A DNA stretch of 33,704 bases, taken from a virus. Below, one piece after another: positions 1 through 7,889 of the stretch. Positions within the stretch are counted from its first letter, which is position 1; the number at the start of each line of letters is the position of its first letter. The position numbers were made by a program, and so were the translations under genes. Below the pieces are notes generated by a model. The model saw only the letters and a list, made by a program, of their open reading frames with translations. It did no database searches and had not been told where the DNA came from. Location of the stretch: positions 1 to 33,704 of the IMG/VR virus record IMGVR_UViG_3300045738_001357, one strand, 5' to 3'.

Positions 1-3
1 TCA

Positions 4-231
4 ATGACACGTGCTGTGGAAACGGTACGGACACATAGAAGGGCTAGGCTTGCAGATGAAGCCATCCCTGCCCATCTGAATCCACAGACTTGCTTAGACC
101 ATCGGGTGGAGTGGTGGATTGATGATCCAGACTGGGATGTGATATTAGAGCGTAAACCAGCCTGCCCGTGTTGCTCTGGCGATATGCCCATAGGCCTCCT
201 GTTGGCCTTGGAGAACCTTCGCACTCAATGA
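4..231 (+). CDS. small hypothetical protein with CxCC motif
   Basis: A 75-residue protein of unknown function. It carries a cysteine cluster CPCC near residue 53 that could bind zinc, together with C30 and H33. Its last bases overlap the start of the next gene by ATGA, which supports translation as a coupled pair. If the window is circular, the gene running off the right end stops at base 7 and overlaps this start by ATGA as well, and the AGGG at the very end of the window would be its ribosome site. No family recognised. Confidence 0.6.
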   Translation: MTRAVETVRTHRRARLADEAIPAHLNPQTCLDHRVEWWIDDPDWDVILERKPACPCCSGDMPIGLLLALENLRTQ

Positions 232-380
232 GCCCTCTACGCTGTCCGTACTGCAATAAGAAGCTCGCTGAGCGCATTGAGGGTGTATTCCTCTACGAGG
301 CTACCTGTGTCCGGTGTAAGCGCTGGGTCATCATCGATACGCGCAAACTTGACAAGCCTAGAATCGCTGTTATAGGCTGA
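228..380 (+). CDS. Com-like zinc-finger regulator (Mu Com family)
   Basis: A 50-residue protein with the pattern RCPYCNKKL, about 17 residues, then CVRCKRWVIID. This is the layout of the phage Mu Com zinc finger (RCxxCNKLL ... CPRCKRxII), an RNA-binding translational activator. The start chosen is the ATG in the ATGA overlap with the preceding gene. An earlier in-frame ATG at 168 would add 20 residues that overlap the upstream gene. It is the last gene before a strong terminator at 423-450 and a hairpin in the scaffold leader. Mu Com opens a hairpin in the mom message; there is no mom gene beside it here, so its target is unknown. Family assignment is from motif recognition only. Confidence 0.72.
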   Translation: MSPLRCPYCNKKLAERIEGVFLYEATCVRCKRWVIIDTRKLDKPRIAVIG

Positions 381-422
381 ACCCTAGCCGCCGGTAACTG
401 AATAGGCGTTTTTAGTGCGCAG

Positions 423-450
423 AGTCGCCTGAACAGGGCGACTTTTTTTT
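423..450 (+). terminator. rho-independent terminator
   Basis: The arms AGTCGCC (423-429) and GGCGACT (437-443) form a perfect 7-bp stem with a 7-base loop, followed directly by a run of eight T (443-450). This is the only textbook intrinsic terminator seen in the window. It separates the Com-like gene from the scaffold/capsid genes. Confidence 0.88.
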
Positions 451-486
451 GTGGAAGCTCCCGGTCTGACATCGGGACGGCTCCAC
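451..486 (+). promoter_or_regulatory. stem-loop in the leader of the scaffold gene
   Basis: GTGGA (451-455) pairs with TCCAC (482-486), and inside it TCCCG (459-463) pairs with CGGGA (473-477). The structure ends just before the GGAGG ribosome site (490-494) of the scaffold gene. It could stabilise the 5' end of the message or be the target of the Com-like protein encoded immediately upstream. The pairing is visible; the role is inferred. Confidence 0.45.
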
Positions 487-499
487 GCAGGAGGTCGAG

Positions 500-1324
500 A
501 TGGTCGCTCAGAGGGAAGAGGACAGACAGGTAGTCTCGGATGGTGCCCCACTCGCTACGATTCCATCGCTAGAGGCCGATCAGGAACAACCTGAGCCCCC
601 TCCGGCAGAGAAGAATGGTGCAGAGGCAGCCCCCGGAACGCCTAACGTAGAGGCCCTCACGGCGCAGCTCGAGGAGCAGAAGGCCGAGAACGCCAGGTTG
701 GAGCAGGCCCTTCGCTCTCGTGACGGCAACCGGATGAAGGACCGGGAGCGGGAGGAGTTGCTCCACGAGTTGGCGGCTGGGCAGAAGACTATGGAGAAGG
801 GCTTCGGCATCCTGGCCAGTGTCGTTACCGAGGATGACCGGGACAAGCTCCCGGCACAACTTGGCAAGACACTGCAAGAAGGCCAGACGGCGCAATCGGC
901 GAGTCGGGCACAGAGGGTTCACGATGCTCTGCTTGAGGACATGAGGGCAGACATAGCCGATGTGAAGGGTGCCGACGGCAAGCCGGTAGTAGACATCGAC
1001 AACTCTCCTGAGTTTGACGATTGGCGTACCCAGTGGAACGCCGCAGCGCATGACCCGAGAGGCATCGACATGGCCCGACTACATGAGCTTCGCAACGAAG
1101 CCACCCGGAAAGCCTATAAGGCTGGCCGGGCTTACGACCAGAGACGGGCGGCAGAGGACGCCAAGGGGATTCGCAAGAAGGTGTTGGACGAGACTGGCGC
1201 CCTAGACCTCGATACCGGCCCCGGCAGTTCTGGAGGCGGCTCCATGACGCCAGGAGAGGCGGCCGTGGCCTACAACAAGGGCGAGATCGACGCAGTTAAG
1301 TACAAGAAAATCAGGGGCTACTAA
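500..1324 (+). CDS. capsid scaffolding protein (putative)
   Basis: A 274-residue, strongly charged protein just before the major capsid gene. Residues 1-50 are acidic and proline-rich. Residues about 50-95 form a predicted coiled coil (VEALTAQLEEQKAENARLE). The tail is helical and basic and ends in a glycine/serine stretch followed by a short basic C-terminal segment (YKKIRGY). Position, composition and coiled coil fit a phage scaffold, which directs coat assembly and leaves the procapsid; the basic C-terminus would be the coat-binding part. GGAGG lies 5 bases before the ATG. No protease motif is visible. Confidence 0.75.
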   Translation: MVAQREEDRQVVSDGAPLATIPSLEADQEQPEPPPAEKNGAEAAPGTPNVEALTAQLEEQKAENARLEQALRSRDGNRMKDREREELLHELAAGQKTMEKGFGILASVVTEDDRDKLPAQLGKTLQEGQTAQSASRAQRVHDALLEDMRADIADVKGADGKPVVDIDNSPEFDDWRTQWNAAAHDPRGIDMARLHELRNEATRKAYKAGRAYDQRRAAEDAKGIRKKVLDETGALDLDTGPGSSGGGSMTPGEAAVAYNKGEIDAVKYKKIRGY

Positions 1325-1346
1325 GCCCGTAAGGAAGGAATAGACA

Positions 1347-2222
1347 ATGGCAGGAGACACAACTGTTGCCGACCTGAACTCAATTATTCAGGTCATCGTG
1401 GCCGATGTACGGCTCACGGCGCGGCACGCTACTCCTATGGCCAATCTCGTGACCCGCATCAGTATGCCGGAGCACCGGGGGTCGCCCATCGACGTCCCGA
1501 AGCTCGGCACTCTGACAGCGGTTGAGCTGACTGAAGGTACCGACTACACCTCATTCGAGACGGCCACGGACTCTGACGTGTCCATTGACCCGACCGAAGT
1601 GGGGGTCTTCACCAAGCTCACGGACAGGATGCTCAGAAGGGCGCCTGCGGGATTCGAGAGGGTACTGGCCGGTGAGGCAGGGCGTGCTTACTCCTACAAA
1701 CTCGACCTGGACCTGTTGCGACAGCTCGACAGCTTTTCCACCTCCCTGGCGGGAGCGAGTAACGTCTTGCAGATAGGCCATCTTTCCGCAGCGCGTGCCC
1801 GCGTCAAGGGCGGCACGGAGCCAGGGCAGGGGCCTGTTCACGTGGTGGTCCACCCATACGGCATCAAGGACTTGGTGGATGACCTGGTGCCGGCGGCGGC
1901 TAACGCCATCCCAGCGGGGATCACCGACGACATCACCCGCCAGTACCTGACGGAAAACTACGTCGGGACCACCAAGCTCTATGGAATGACGGTCTGGGAA
2001 GACGGAAATATCGAGATTGATGCATCTGACGACACCAAGGGAGGGGTCTTCTGCGAGAACGCCATCTTCCTGGCCATCACGCTGGAGCCTACCGAAGAGA
2101 CTCAACGTGATGCGTCCGCCCGGGGCGACGAGGTCGTCGTGGTGGGCGAGTACGGTTACGCCGAATGGCTGGACGCGGCTGGGGTCGAGCTTTACAGCGA
2201 CGCCAGCGCACCCACGGTGTAG
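1347..2222 (+). CDS. major capsid protein, HK97-fold type
   Basis: A 291-residue protein of the size and composition of HK97-fold coat proteins, right after the scaffold gene. It starts with a helical segment (VADLNSIIQVIVADVRLTA), then a basic/proline stretch, then alternating beta segments. The segments VHVVVHPYGIKDLV and VGTTKLYGMTVWE are typical of the A-domain and P-domain of coat proteins in environmental podovirus-like phages. There is no N-terminal delta-domain or prohead-protease site. AAGGAAGG provides the ribosome site. Confidence 0.82.
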   Translation: MAGDTTVADLNSIIQVIVADVRLTARHATPMANLVTRISMPEHRGSPIDVPKLGTLTAVELTEGTDYTSFETATDSDVSIDPTEVGVFTKLTDRMLRRAPAGFERVLAGEAGRAYSYKLDLDLLRQLDSFSTSLAGASNVLQIGHLSAARARVKGGTEPGQGPVHVVVHPYGIKDLVDDLVPAAANAIPAGITDDITRQYLTENYVGTTKLYGMTVWEDGNIEIDASDDTKGGVFCENAIFLAITLEPTEETQRDASARGDEVVVVGEYGYAEWLDAAGVELYSDASAPTV

Positions 2223-2229
2223 GTAACTG

Positions 2230-2286
2230 ATGCCAAAGGGTAAAGGCTACCCGAACACCGGCAAGACGAAGAAGCGCAAAAAGTAG
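2230..2286 (+). CDS. 18-residue lysine-rich micro-protein
   Basis: ATG to TAG encodes MPKGKGYPNTGKTKKRKK, about half of it lysine or arginine. It starts 7 bases after the capsid stop and lies between the capsid gene and the next structural gene. Very short basic ORFs of this kind (MPxxKGY...KKxKK) occur beside head genes of other environmental phages, as I recall. A role in DNA condensation or capsid-wall binding would fit its charge but is a guess. The ribosome site is weak, so expression would rely on coupling to the capsid gene. Confidence 0.5.
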   Translation: MPKGKGYPNTGKTKKRKK

Positions 2287-2308
2287 GCCAAAAGAAGGGC
2301 CTTGGCTG

Positions 2309-2350
2309 GGGGGAGTTTCCTTATGGCGCTCCCCTTCCAGGCACGCCTGG
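2309..2350 (+). other. tandem hairpins between capsid and next gene
   Basis: GGGGAG (2310-2315) can pair with CTCCCC (2329-2334), and CCAGGC (2337-2342) pairs with GCCTGG (2345-2350) across a 2-base loop. No T run follows, so this is not a standard terminator. Hairpins after a coat gene often stabilise its message or lower expression of what follows; that role is inferred. Confidence 0.4.
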
Positions 2351-2375
2351 GGGACGCTATTAAGGAGCAAGCAAC

Positions 2376-3140
2376 ATGAGCGGAACCATAAACGGAAAGT
2401 CCGGAGAGCAGTTCCAGGAGCACCAGTACAAGCGGCATAACTTCGGTACCAAGATGGTGATCGGTGACTCCACCTGGGTATATGCCCAAATGGGCGCGAC
2501 CGTTGGGGTGGCTGGCCACGTGTACCAGTCAGAGGTGCCGACTTCGACTTGGATGACCGTAACGGCAGACGTGGCCCAGGCCATTGGGTCTACCACGATT
2601 AGCGCTACCCTCGGTGCAACCAACGCGACGCTCGAGGACGAGTTCGATGAGGGAATGGTGGGGATTGAGGACGATGCCGGAGAGGGCTTCCTTTACCACA
2701 TCGCCCGGGCAGGCCAGACCGGTGCGGCTAAGGCCAACGCCGCAGCGGCAGCCTCGGCTGTCCAGACGGTCAACCTGGTCTCTGGCGAGTCGATCCGGGT
2801 GGCCCTGACCACGGCCTCCACCCTGGGGTTCTTCAAGCATCCCTTGGATGAGGTCATCATCCACCCATCGCCGCCCACGGCGGCCGTCGTAGGGGTGGCG
2901 ATGCTGGCTGTAACCGCCTCCTACTACTGCTGGTTGCAGGTTGGCGGCCCCGCGATGGTGATGGCGGAAGGAACGTTGGTACTCCTGGCGCCCGTCAGGG
3001 CATCGGAGACGACCGACGGGGCCGTAACGACCATCGACTGGGACGAGGCGGGCAAGAACGACCCGCAGCTTGGCACCGTTATAGACATCGGCACCACTGC
3101 GGAGCACTGCTGCATCAAGTTGAGTATCCCCGGGTACTAA
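2376..3140 (+). CDS. structural protein downstream of capsid (putative decoration protein)
   Basis: A 254-residue protein with a polar N-terminus, then alternating beta strands. It includes an alanine-rich stretch near residue 118 (AAKANAAAAASAV) and the segment YYCWLQVGGPAMVMAEGTLVLLAP. I recall proteins with this YCWLQxGGP segment next to the capsid gene in environmental podovirus-like genomes, where they are listed as virion proteins. A decoration or head-vertex protein is likely but not shown by any motif. AAGGAG at 2362-2367 sets the start. Confidence 0.6.
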   Translation: MSGTINGKSGEQFQEHQYKRHNFGTKMVIGDSTWVYAQMGATVGVAGHVYQSEVPTSTWMTVTADVAQAIGSTTISATLGATNATLEDEFDEGMVGIEDDAGEGFLYHIARAGQTGAAKANAAAAASAVQTVNLVSGESIRVALTTASTLGFFKHPLDEVIIHPSPPTAAVVGVAMLAVTASYYCWLQVGGPAMVMAEGTLVLLAPVRASETTDGAVTTIDWDEAGKNDPQLGTVIDIGTTAEHCCIKLSIPGY

Positions 3141-3145
3141 GGGGT

Positions 3146-3181
3146 CCGGGAGTATCTGGCTAACCAGCTGGGTACTCCCGG
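3146..3181 (+). other. nested stem-loop between structural genes
   Basis: CCGGGAGTA (3146-3154) pairs perfectly with TACTCCCGG (3173-3181), and within the loop CTGG (3156-3159) pairs with CCAG (3164-3167). There is no T run. It may act as a terminator without a U-tract, a processing site or a stabiliser for the 3' end of the capsid-region message. Confidence 0.5.
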
Positions 3182-3206
3182 CATGGGCAAGTGAAAGAAG
3201 GGCCTA

Positions 3207-3791
3207 ATGGTACAGCAGACTGAAAAGGGCATCCCGGGTCTTAGGATCAACGAAGGCCAAAAGTACCGGTACTGGGACCCACGTGACGGCCAGTACACCC
3301 ATCCGCTGGCCGCCAACCCGTCGGCCAAGATCTTCTACACCGAACGCAAGGGCTTCCTTATGAAGCCGCCTGGGCGCCTGGCCTGGTACGTCAACCCTAA
3401 GAAGCAGGACAGCCACCACCCCGACCCGGTGGAACGGGAGCGGGAGAAGTCAATCGCTGTGGTAGGTCCGTTCCCCACCGGGGAGAAGCTAACTATCTGC
3501 CGGTGTGCCCAGAACTGCAAGAACTGGCCCGAGCACTATAAGAAGCAGGACCTGGAGTTCCTGCGGTTCGAGGATGAGCCTGAAGATCCCAAGGAACTGT
3601 CCGATATGGAAGTCGATTCCATCCTCAAGTCCCTGGAGCGCCGAGGGTACCGGATGGAGAAGGTGCCTGTAGAAGAGGAGAGTCATGGCGATAACGATAA
3701 TAGTCAAGAGGGATCTGGGAAAGAGCCGGAGAGTGGCGCGGTTCGACGCACGGCAGGTGCCCCCCGCAAAGCAGTACGAGGAGCGGTCTAA
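3207..3791 (+). CDS. hypothetical virion-region protein
   Basis: A 194-residue protein of unknown function in the head-gene block. Residues 1-60 are basic and aromatic (KYRYWDPRDGQYTHPLA, GRLAWYVNPKKQ). A small cysteine group follows at residues 97-103 (CRCAQNC), and the middle is acidic (FEDEPEDPKELSDMEVD). The last ~36 residues are low-complexity and overlap the start of the next gene in another frame by 107 bases. They may be poorly constrained. The start at 3207 follows a modest GAAAGAAGG site. Confidence 0.6.
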   Translation: MVQQTEKGIPGLRINEGQKYRYWDPRDGQYTHPLAANPSAKIFYTERKGFLMKPPGRLAWYVNPKKQDSHHPDPVEREREKSIAVVGPFPTGEKLTICRCAQNCKNWPEHYKKQDLEFLRFEDEPEDPKELSDMEVDSILKSLERRGYRMEKVPVEEESHGDNDNSQEGSGKEPESGAVRRTAGAPRKAVRGAV

Positions 3792-4011
3792 CGTCTCGAG
3801 CCGGCAGCTCGCTGTCGTCATCCCTGTAGTAGAGGGGATGGAGCGAAGCGAGCTGAAGGAGTACGCCCACGAGCTCCGCGAGAAGCTCAAGCGGGACGAT
3901 ATCACCGAGGACAGCGTTGCCGCTCAGATCGACCGGCAACACCATCCTGAGCCGAAGGCGAGCATCAAGCCCTACTGGGAGAAACGCCGCCGAGAGCAAG
4001 GACTCCGCTAG
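3685..4011 (+). CDS. hypothetical basic protein, overlapping start
   Basis: A 108-residue, highly charged and probably helical protein (SELKEYAHELREKLKRDDI). Its ATG lies 107 bases inside the preceding gene and has a strong AGAGGAGAG site just upstream. The N-terminus MAITIIVKRD is beta-like. Function unknown. The long overlap is odd in a genome where most overlaps are 1-8 bases. Confidence 0.6.
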   Translation: MAITIIVKRDLGKSRRVARFDARQVPPAKQYEERSNVSSRQLAVVIPVVEGMERSELKEYAHELREKLKRDDITEDSVAAQIDRQHHPEPKASIKPYWEKRRREQGLR

Positions 4012-4079
4012 TACAAATCCAATAGATGGGTGATGAGCCGCTTCGTCATTGGGCGGTGAGCCCTGGAAGGGAGTAAACA

Positions 4080-4367
4080 ATGTCGAACCTTGTGAGTAAG
4101 GGTATGGGGTCTCCCCCCACCCTATCTGTCTCAACCGTCTCTGTAGCCCTGCCCGCTATTCCCAGCGATGCCAAGCGTGCCGTCGTTCGGGTGACTGGCG
4201 CTGATATCCACATGGAGAACGATGGGAGCGCTGCGCTCACGACCGACCTACTGGTGCGAGCGGAGGAGATCATCCACCTGGACGACCACCGGTACAACCT
4301 CGTGGACTTCCGGTTCATCCGCAATGCGTCGGTCAACGCAACTCTGTACATCTCTTACTTCAACTAG
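4080..4367 (+). CDS. small beta-rich structural protein (putative)
   Basis: A 95-residue protein made of alternating hydrophobic strands (AKRAVVRVTGADIHME, ALTTDLLVRAEEIIHL, NATLYISYFN). The pattern, length and position directly before a fibre-like gene suggest a small virion protein. The ribosome site GGAAGGGAG is good. No specific family is claimed. Confidence 0.6.
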   Translation: MSNLVSKGMGSPPTLSVSTVSVALPAIPSDAKRAVVRVTGADIHMENDGSAALTTDLLVRAEEIIHLDDHRYNLVDFRFIRNASVNATLYISYFN

Positions 4368-4376
4368 GCGGTACTT

Positions 4377-5882
4377 ATGAGAATAGAATCACCACCCGCC
4401 TTCCGTAGTAACGGCTCCCGCTATGTCCCCAGAATTGACCAGGCGGTCAACGTCGTCCTTGACGATGCCCTACTAGAATTCGGCACCGACCAGGACGCCG
4501 TTATCGTCCTGCGCTCCACCACACTGGCGGCCAACACGACCCTGACCGGCGTTCTTATTGGCACCCCCGTCACGTCTGCCCTTGCTGCTAATTCCCTCAT
4601 CATCGCTAATGTTACTTCTAACGGTGACATTCTCATTGCCGCTAACCGAGGCGGCAACTCTGAAGAGTACATCTTCATAGATGCTTCCGCTGGGACGCTG
4701 CGCCTTGTGGCCCCGCTGGGTGATATAACTATCGACCCCGCTGCCAGCCTGAACATCACCTTGACGGACGATGATCAGGATTCCCTCGACTTCTCTAACT
4801 CCGCTGTACAGTGGTACCGGATAGACACCCGGAATACCATCTCCACGGTGGTTGCACACTCCTTTGATACCGAGGATGCTGTGATAGTTGATGGGGCAGG
4901 GGCCTCCTATGGTCTATTCAGGTTTGAGGGCTATACTTTAACACTTCAAGGTCAGACTCAAGTCACGACCCAGTCTAACAACGTTGAAATATCGCAGATG
5001 ACTATAAACCAGTCAGGCGGTGCAGTGACGGTAGACAGCGCAGCTACGCTGAGAATTGCGGGCGCTCCCATTGCTGGGTCGAGCGTCACCATTACGACGC
5101 CTTTCTCTTTTGATGTAGCCGCTGGGCTGAGCCACTTTGGCGGCAGCATCTTTGTGGACGAAATAAGCAATGCCAACATGACCCTCGGTCTAACGATAAA
5201 CCAGGGCGCTAACGACGACGACGTTATTGGCCTCAAGTCCAGTGACGTTGGTCACGCCATGACCGGGATAAGAGAGGCCGATACCTTCGGGGCCTTCGCT
5301 AAAGTCCAGCCAGGTGGCGGCCTCCACATCAGGGGTCTCAAAGATGGAGACGAGCTTGCGGGGCTCGCCCTGATACTGGAGGGGGATTTGGGCGAGGCTG
5401 CCGATACAACTGACACAACGGGCAGCCATGCCGTAATTGCGCTCCGGGCAGGAGTTACAGACGCAGGCACAAGCGTCACTAATGTCGCAGCGACCGGCAA
5501 CCTTTTTTACGTGGGGAATCAGGCTACCGTAAGACTTCTCATCAAAGGCAACGGCGACATGCACGCGACTAACATCACGGCTGGAGGCGGCGACATGAAC
5601 GCCGTGGTCCTTGACGCTGAAGACGATGTTGGCCTGCTGCGGACTATGCAGCGCTATCAGCACGATGATGTCGGTGTCATAATGACCAAGTGGGATGAGA
5701 CGATTAAGGCTAACGAAGAGGACCTCCGCAGGGTAGGTGTTCTGACAGGAGACTTCTACAGCCTGCAACGAATGGACACCTTGCTCGGCGGTGCGGTCTG
5801 GCAGCTCCATACCCGGCTGCAAGAGACTCTGGAGCGGCTCACGGCCACGGAATCTAAACTCCTGGCGTTGGAGGAGGCGTAA
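4377..5882 (+). CDS. tail fibre/appendage-like protein
   Basis: A 501-residue protein rich in Asn, Thr, Asp and Gly with short beta repeats (about residues 60-250), as in trimeric fibre or spike shafts. Around residues 270-330 it has the segment NDDDVIGLKSSDVGHAMTGI, followed by GGLHIRGL. I remember this pattern from uncharacterised fibre-like proteins of environmental phages. The last ~40 residues (LHTRLQETLERLTATESKL) form a heptad-like coiled coil ending at the stop. Host attachment is the likely role, by architecture only. Its stop overlaps the next start (TAATG). Confidence 0.6.
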   Translation: MRIESPPAFRSNGSRYVPRIDQAVNVVLDDALLEFGTDQDAVIVLRSTTLAANTTLTGVLIGTPVTSALAANSLIIANVTSNGDILIAANRGGNSEEYIFIDASAGTLRLVAPLGDITIDPAASLNITLTDDDQDSLDFSNSAVQWYRIDTRNTISTVVAHSFDTEDAVIVDGAGASYGLFRFEGYTLTLQGQTQVTTQSNNVEISQMTINQSGGAVTVDSAATLRIAGAPIAGSSVTITTPFSFDVAAGLSHFGGSIFVDEISNANMTLGLTINQGANDDDVIGLKSSDVGHAMTGIREADTFGAFAKVQPGGGLHIRGLKDGDELAGLALILEGDLGEAADTTDTTGSHAVIALRAGVTDAGTSVTNVAATGNLFYVGNQATVRLLIKGNGDMHATNITAGGGDMNAVVLDAEDDVGLLRTMQRYQHDDVGVIMTKWDETIKANEEDLRRVGVLTGDFYSLQRMDTLLGGAVWQLHTRLQETLERLTATESKLLALEEA

Positions 5883-6112
5883 TGGCGAAGCTAACGGGAA
5901 CCCGAGAATACACGACGGTGCAAATGACCAAGATACGGGCGGCGTTCTCGTTCCTGAACAATGGAACGGATAATGAGGGTAGCCCTGCCACTGCTGCCCA
6001 ACTTAACGCCTGGATTGATCGGCAGGTAGAGGCTAAGGTTCTCCAGTACTACCAGCGCGTTGAAGGCGCAAAGGCTGACGCGGTTGCCGCCACTGCCGTA
6101 GAGAACCTCTAG
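5882..6112 (+). CDS. hypothetical small helical protein
   Basis: A 76-residue protein, mostly helical (MTKIRAAFSFLNNG; WIDRQVEAKVLQYYQRVEGAKA). It begins inside the stop of the fibre-like gene (TAATG), so it is translationally coupled to it. It might be a chaperone or small partner of the fibre; no motif supports this directly. Confidence 0.55.
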   Translation: MAKLTGTREYTTVQMTKIRAAFSFLNNGTDNEGSPATAAQLNAWIDRQVEAKVLQYYQRVEGAKADAVAATAVENL

Positions 6113-6113
6113 T

Positions 6114-6521
6114 GTGGCTGGTCGAAGCCGCCAGCAACGAGACTACAATCGGAGGCATCCAGTGCATTATCTGCAAGACGGCCCGTTCCAAGGCCATGAC
6201 AAGAAGGCGGACCCCCAGATGGTCGGCGTGACCCTTGCCAGCCTGGTGGGCAAGTATATCCCGATACCGAACATGACGCTCAAGACGGCCGAGATTCGCA
6301 AGCTCAACAAGGCTATCGACATTCTGGAGGCGGAGCCCGACGACGGCTGGTTTGCTTTCGAGGACGAGGACTTCAAGGTGCTGCAACGGGTGGCCGTGGG
6401 GCTGATCGAGGCCACCAATATGGCGCGGTCGGCCCCGATGATCGAGGACTTGCTGAACGAGGCCACGACCGAGAAGCCCGAGAGCAACGTGGTGGACATC
6501 AAGAAGGCGGCTGGGGAGTAG
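6114..6521 (+). CDS. hypothetical protein in tail region
   Basis: A 135-residue protein starting with GTG one base after the previous stop. The N-terminal 30 residues are basic. The rest is a helical domain with acidic patches (KLNKAIDILEAEPDDGWFAFEDEDFKVL; VAVGLIEATN). A later start at the ATG of MVGVTLASLV is possible. It has the look of a small tail-assembly or scaffold partner but nothing identifies it. Confidence 0.55.
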   Translation: MAGRSRQQRDYNRRHPVHYLQDGPFQGHDKKADPQMVGVTLASLVGKYIPIPNMTLKTAEIRKLNKAIDILEAEPDDGWFAFEDEDFKVLQRVAVGLIEATNMARSAPMIEDLLNEATTEKPESNVVDIKKAAGE

Positions 6522-6547
6522 AGCAAATTCCGAATGTCGCGTGGTCG

Positions 6548-7888
6548 GTGTTAAGAGATGAAATCAGCCGCCCTCTGGGCTTCCAGGACTTCGCCGTCAC
6601 GACGGCCATCAATGCCGACACCCTGGTCATCTCGACTGCCCTCTCTGACCGTTATCCTAACGACGACCAGCTCAATGGATGGTATCTCATCATCGAGGAC
6701 CGGACCAATGCGGGTGTCATCAGGCGGGTTCAGGACTACAACGGCGAGGTCACGACCCCGATAGGGCAGATCACCGTCCGTGGCGCCGATCTGTTGGACG
6801 ACAGTTCCAACCTGGCCAACTGCGCCGTACACCGATTCCATCCGACTGATATCCAGCGTGCCTTCAACCGCGCTCGCCAGGACGTGTTCCCTGACATTGC
6901 CATAACCCGAGACTATCAGCTCTTGGTGACTGGTCCTGACCAGCTGAGGTATACCGTTCCCAGTTCCGTCCGGCGCATCCGCCGTGTCTATCTGGGTAAC
7001 CGGCTGCGGGCGACTCATCCTGGAAACATCTATCAGAACAACAATCCCGACCTGGAGTCCTGGGGCAGCGCAACCAGCCCGACCGACTGGACTATCACGG
7101 GTGCTGGAGGCAGCGTCAATAGGGAAGAGCAGACCGCGGCTCCCCTGAACCTTGCCGTGCTGGAGGGCTCCAGTTCAGCACGCATCACCGTCACGACCAA
7201 CCTGGTCACATTTTTACACGACTCACCAACGCTAGACGTTGCCACCGAGGGGCTCGAAGTCAATATGTCCGTCTGGGTCTACTCTATGACGGCTAACCGA
7301 GTGACCCCCAGCTTAGCCGGTACTGCAATCGGCAGCCACACTGCGGGCCTCCACACTGGTACAGGGTGGGAACGCATAGCGGCCGCAGGGAACACGGACT
7401 CCGATGGCGGAACCCTCACGTCGGGCGTCTCCATCTCGGCCGGCGCAGCAATGTCGTGCTACGTCGATGAGCTAATCTGCATCATCGGTCCGTCCGAGGC
7501 GCTGGAGGGCCACTGGAGCCCCGTAACGGGCTATGAGCATGTCCCGGCCATTGACGGGGCCAGCGATGGCGGCAGGCTCTATCTCCCAGCCGCTCCACGC
7601 GAGAAGCAAGTCCTCCGGCTGGTAGGCGCCAACACGCTCTCATCGGTATCAGCCGATACCGATACCGTTGAGTACGACGGAGAGGTGCTGGAGCCTCTGT
7701 ATGACAAGACCCGGGAGTACCTCTGCGCCGAGAGGGCTGACAGCTACGGTTTCGGCTCTGACGGCTACACCGAATGGAAGTCCAAAGAGCGCGACTACCG
7801 TGATCGGTACGACCAGTGGGTCGCGGGGAAGGCCCGCTCCTTGGCACCGATGCCTGGCCCGAAGGTCCCTTACGTGAGGGTGGTCTAG
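6548..7888 (+). CDS. head-tail adaptor-like protein with inserted beta domain (putative)
   Basis: A 446-residue protein. Residues 95-170 (DIQRAFNRARQDVFPDI ... RRIRRVYLGNRLR) and the last ~70 (YDKTREYLCAERADSYG ... YRDRYDQWVAG) resemble the helical parts of podoviral adaptor/tail-tube-A proteins. Between them, about residues 170-320, lies a Ser/Thr/Gly-rich beta domain like a carbohydrate-binding insert. It sits directly before a beta-propeller nozzle-like protein, the T7 gp11-gp12 order. The start is GTG at 6548 with no clear ribosome site. Assignment is by architecture and order. Confidence 0.5.
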   Translation: MLRDEISRPLGFQDFAVTTAINADTLVISTALSDRYPNDDQLNGWYLIIEDRTNAGVIRRVQDYNGEVTTPIGQITVRGADLLDDSSNLANCAVHRFHPTDIQRAFNRARQDVFPDIAITRDYQLLVTGPDQLRYTVPSSVRRIRRVYLGNRLRATHPGNIYQNNNPDLESWGSATSPTDWTITGAGGSVNREEQTAAPLNLAVLEGSSSARITVTTNLVTFLHDSPTLDVATEGLEVNMSVWVYSMTANRVTPSLAGTAIGSHTAGLHTGTGWERIAAAGNTDSDGGTLTSGVSISAGAAMSCYVDELICIIGPSEALEGHWSPVTGYEHVPAIDGASDGGRLYLPAAPREKQVLRLVGANTLSSVSADTDTVEYDGEVLEPLYDKTREYLCAERADSYGFGSDGYTEWKSKERDYRDRYDQWVAGKARSLAPMPGPKVPYVRVV

Positions 7889-7889
7889 G

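Noticed and set aside
569-1051. 160-codon - strand frame opposite the scaffold gene
   Set aside because: It is a complement shadow of a coiled-coil gene with a clear ribosome site; composition is leucine/arginine-rich as expected for a shadow.
1551-2105. 184-codon - strand frame opposite the capsid gene
   Set aside because: Complement of the major capsid gene, with no start signal.
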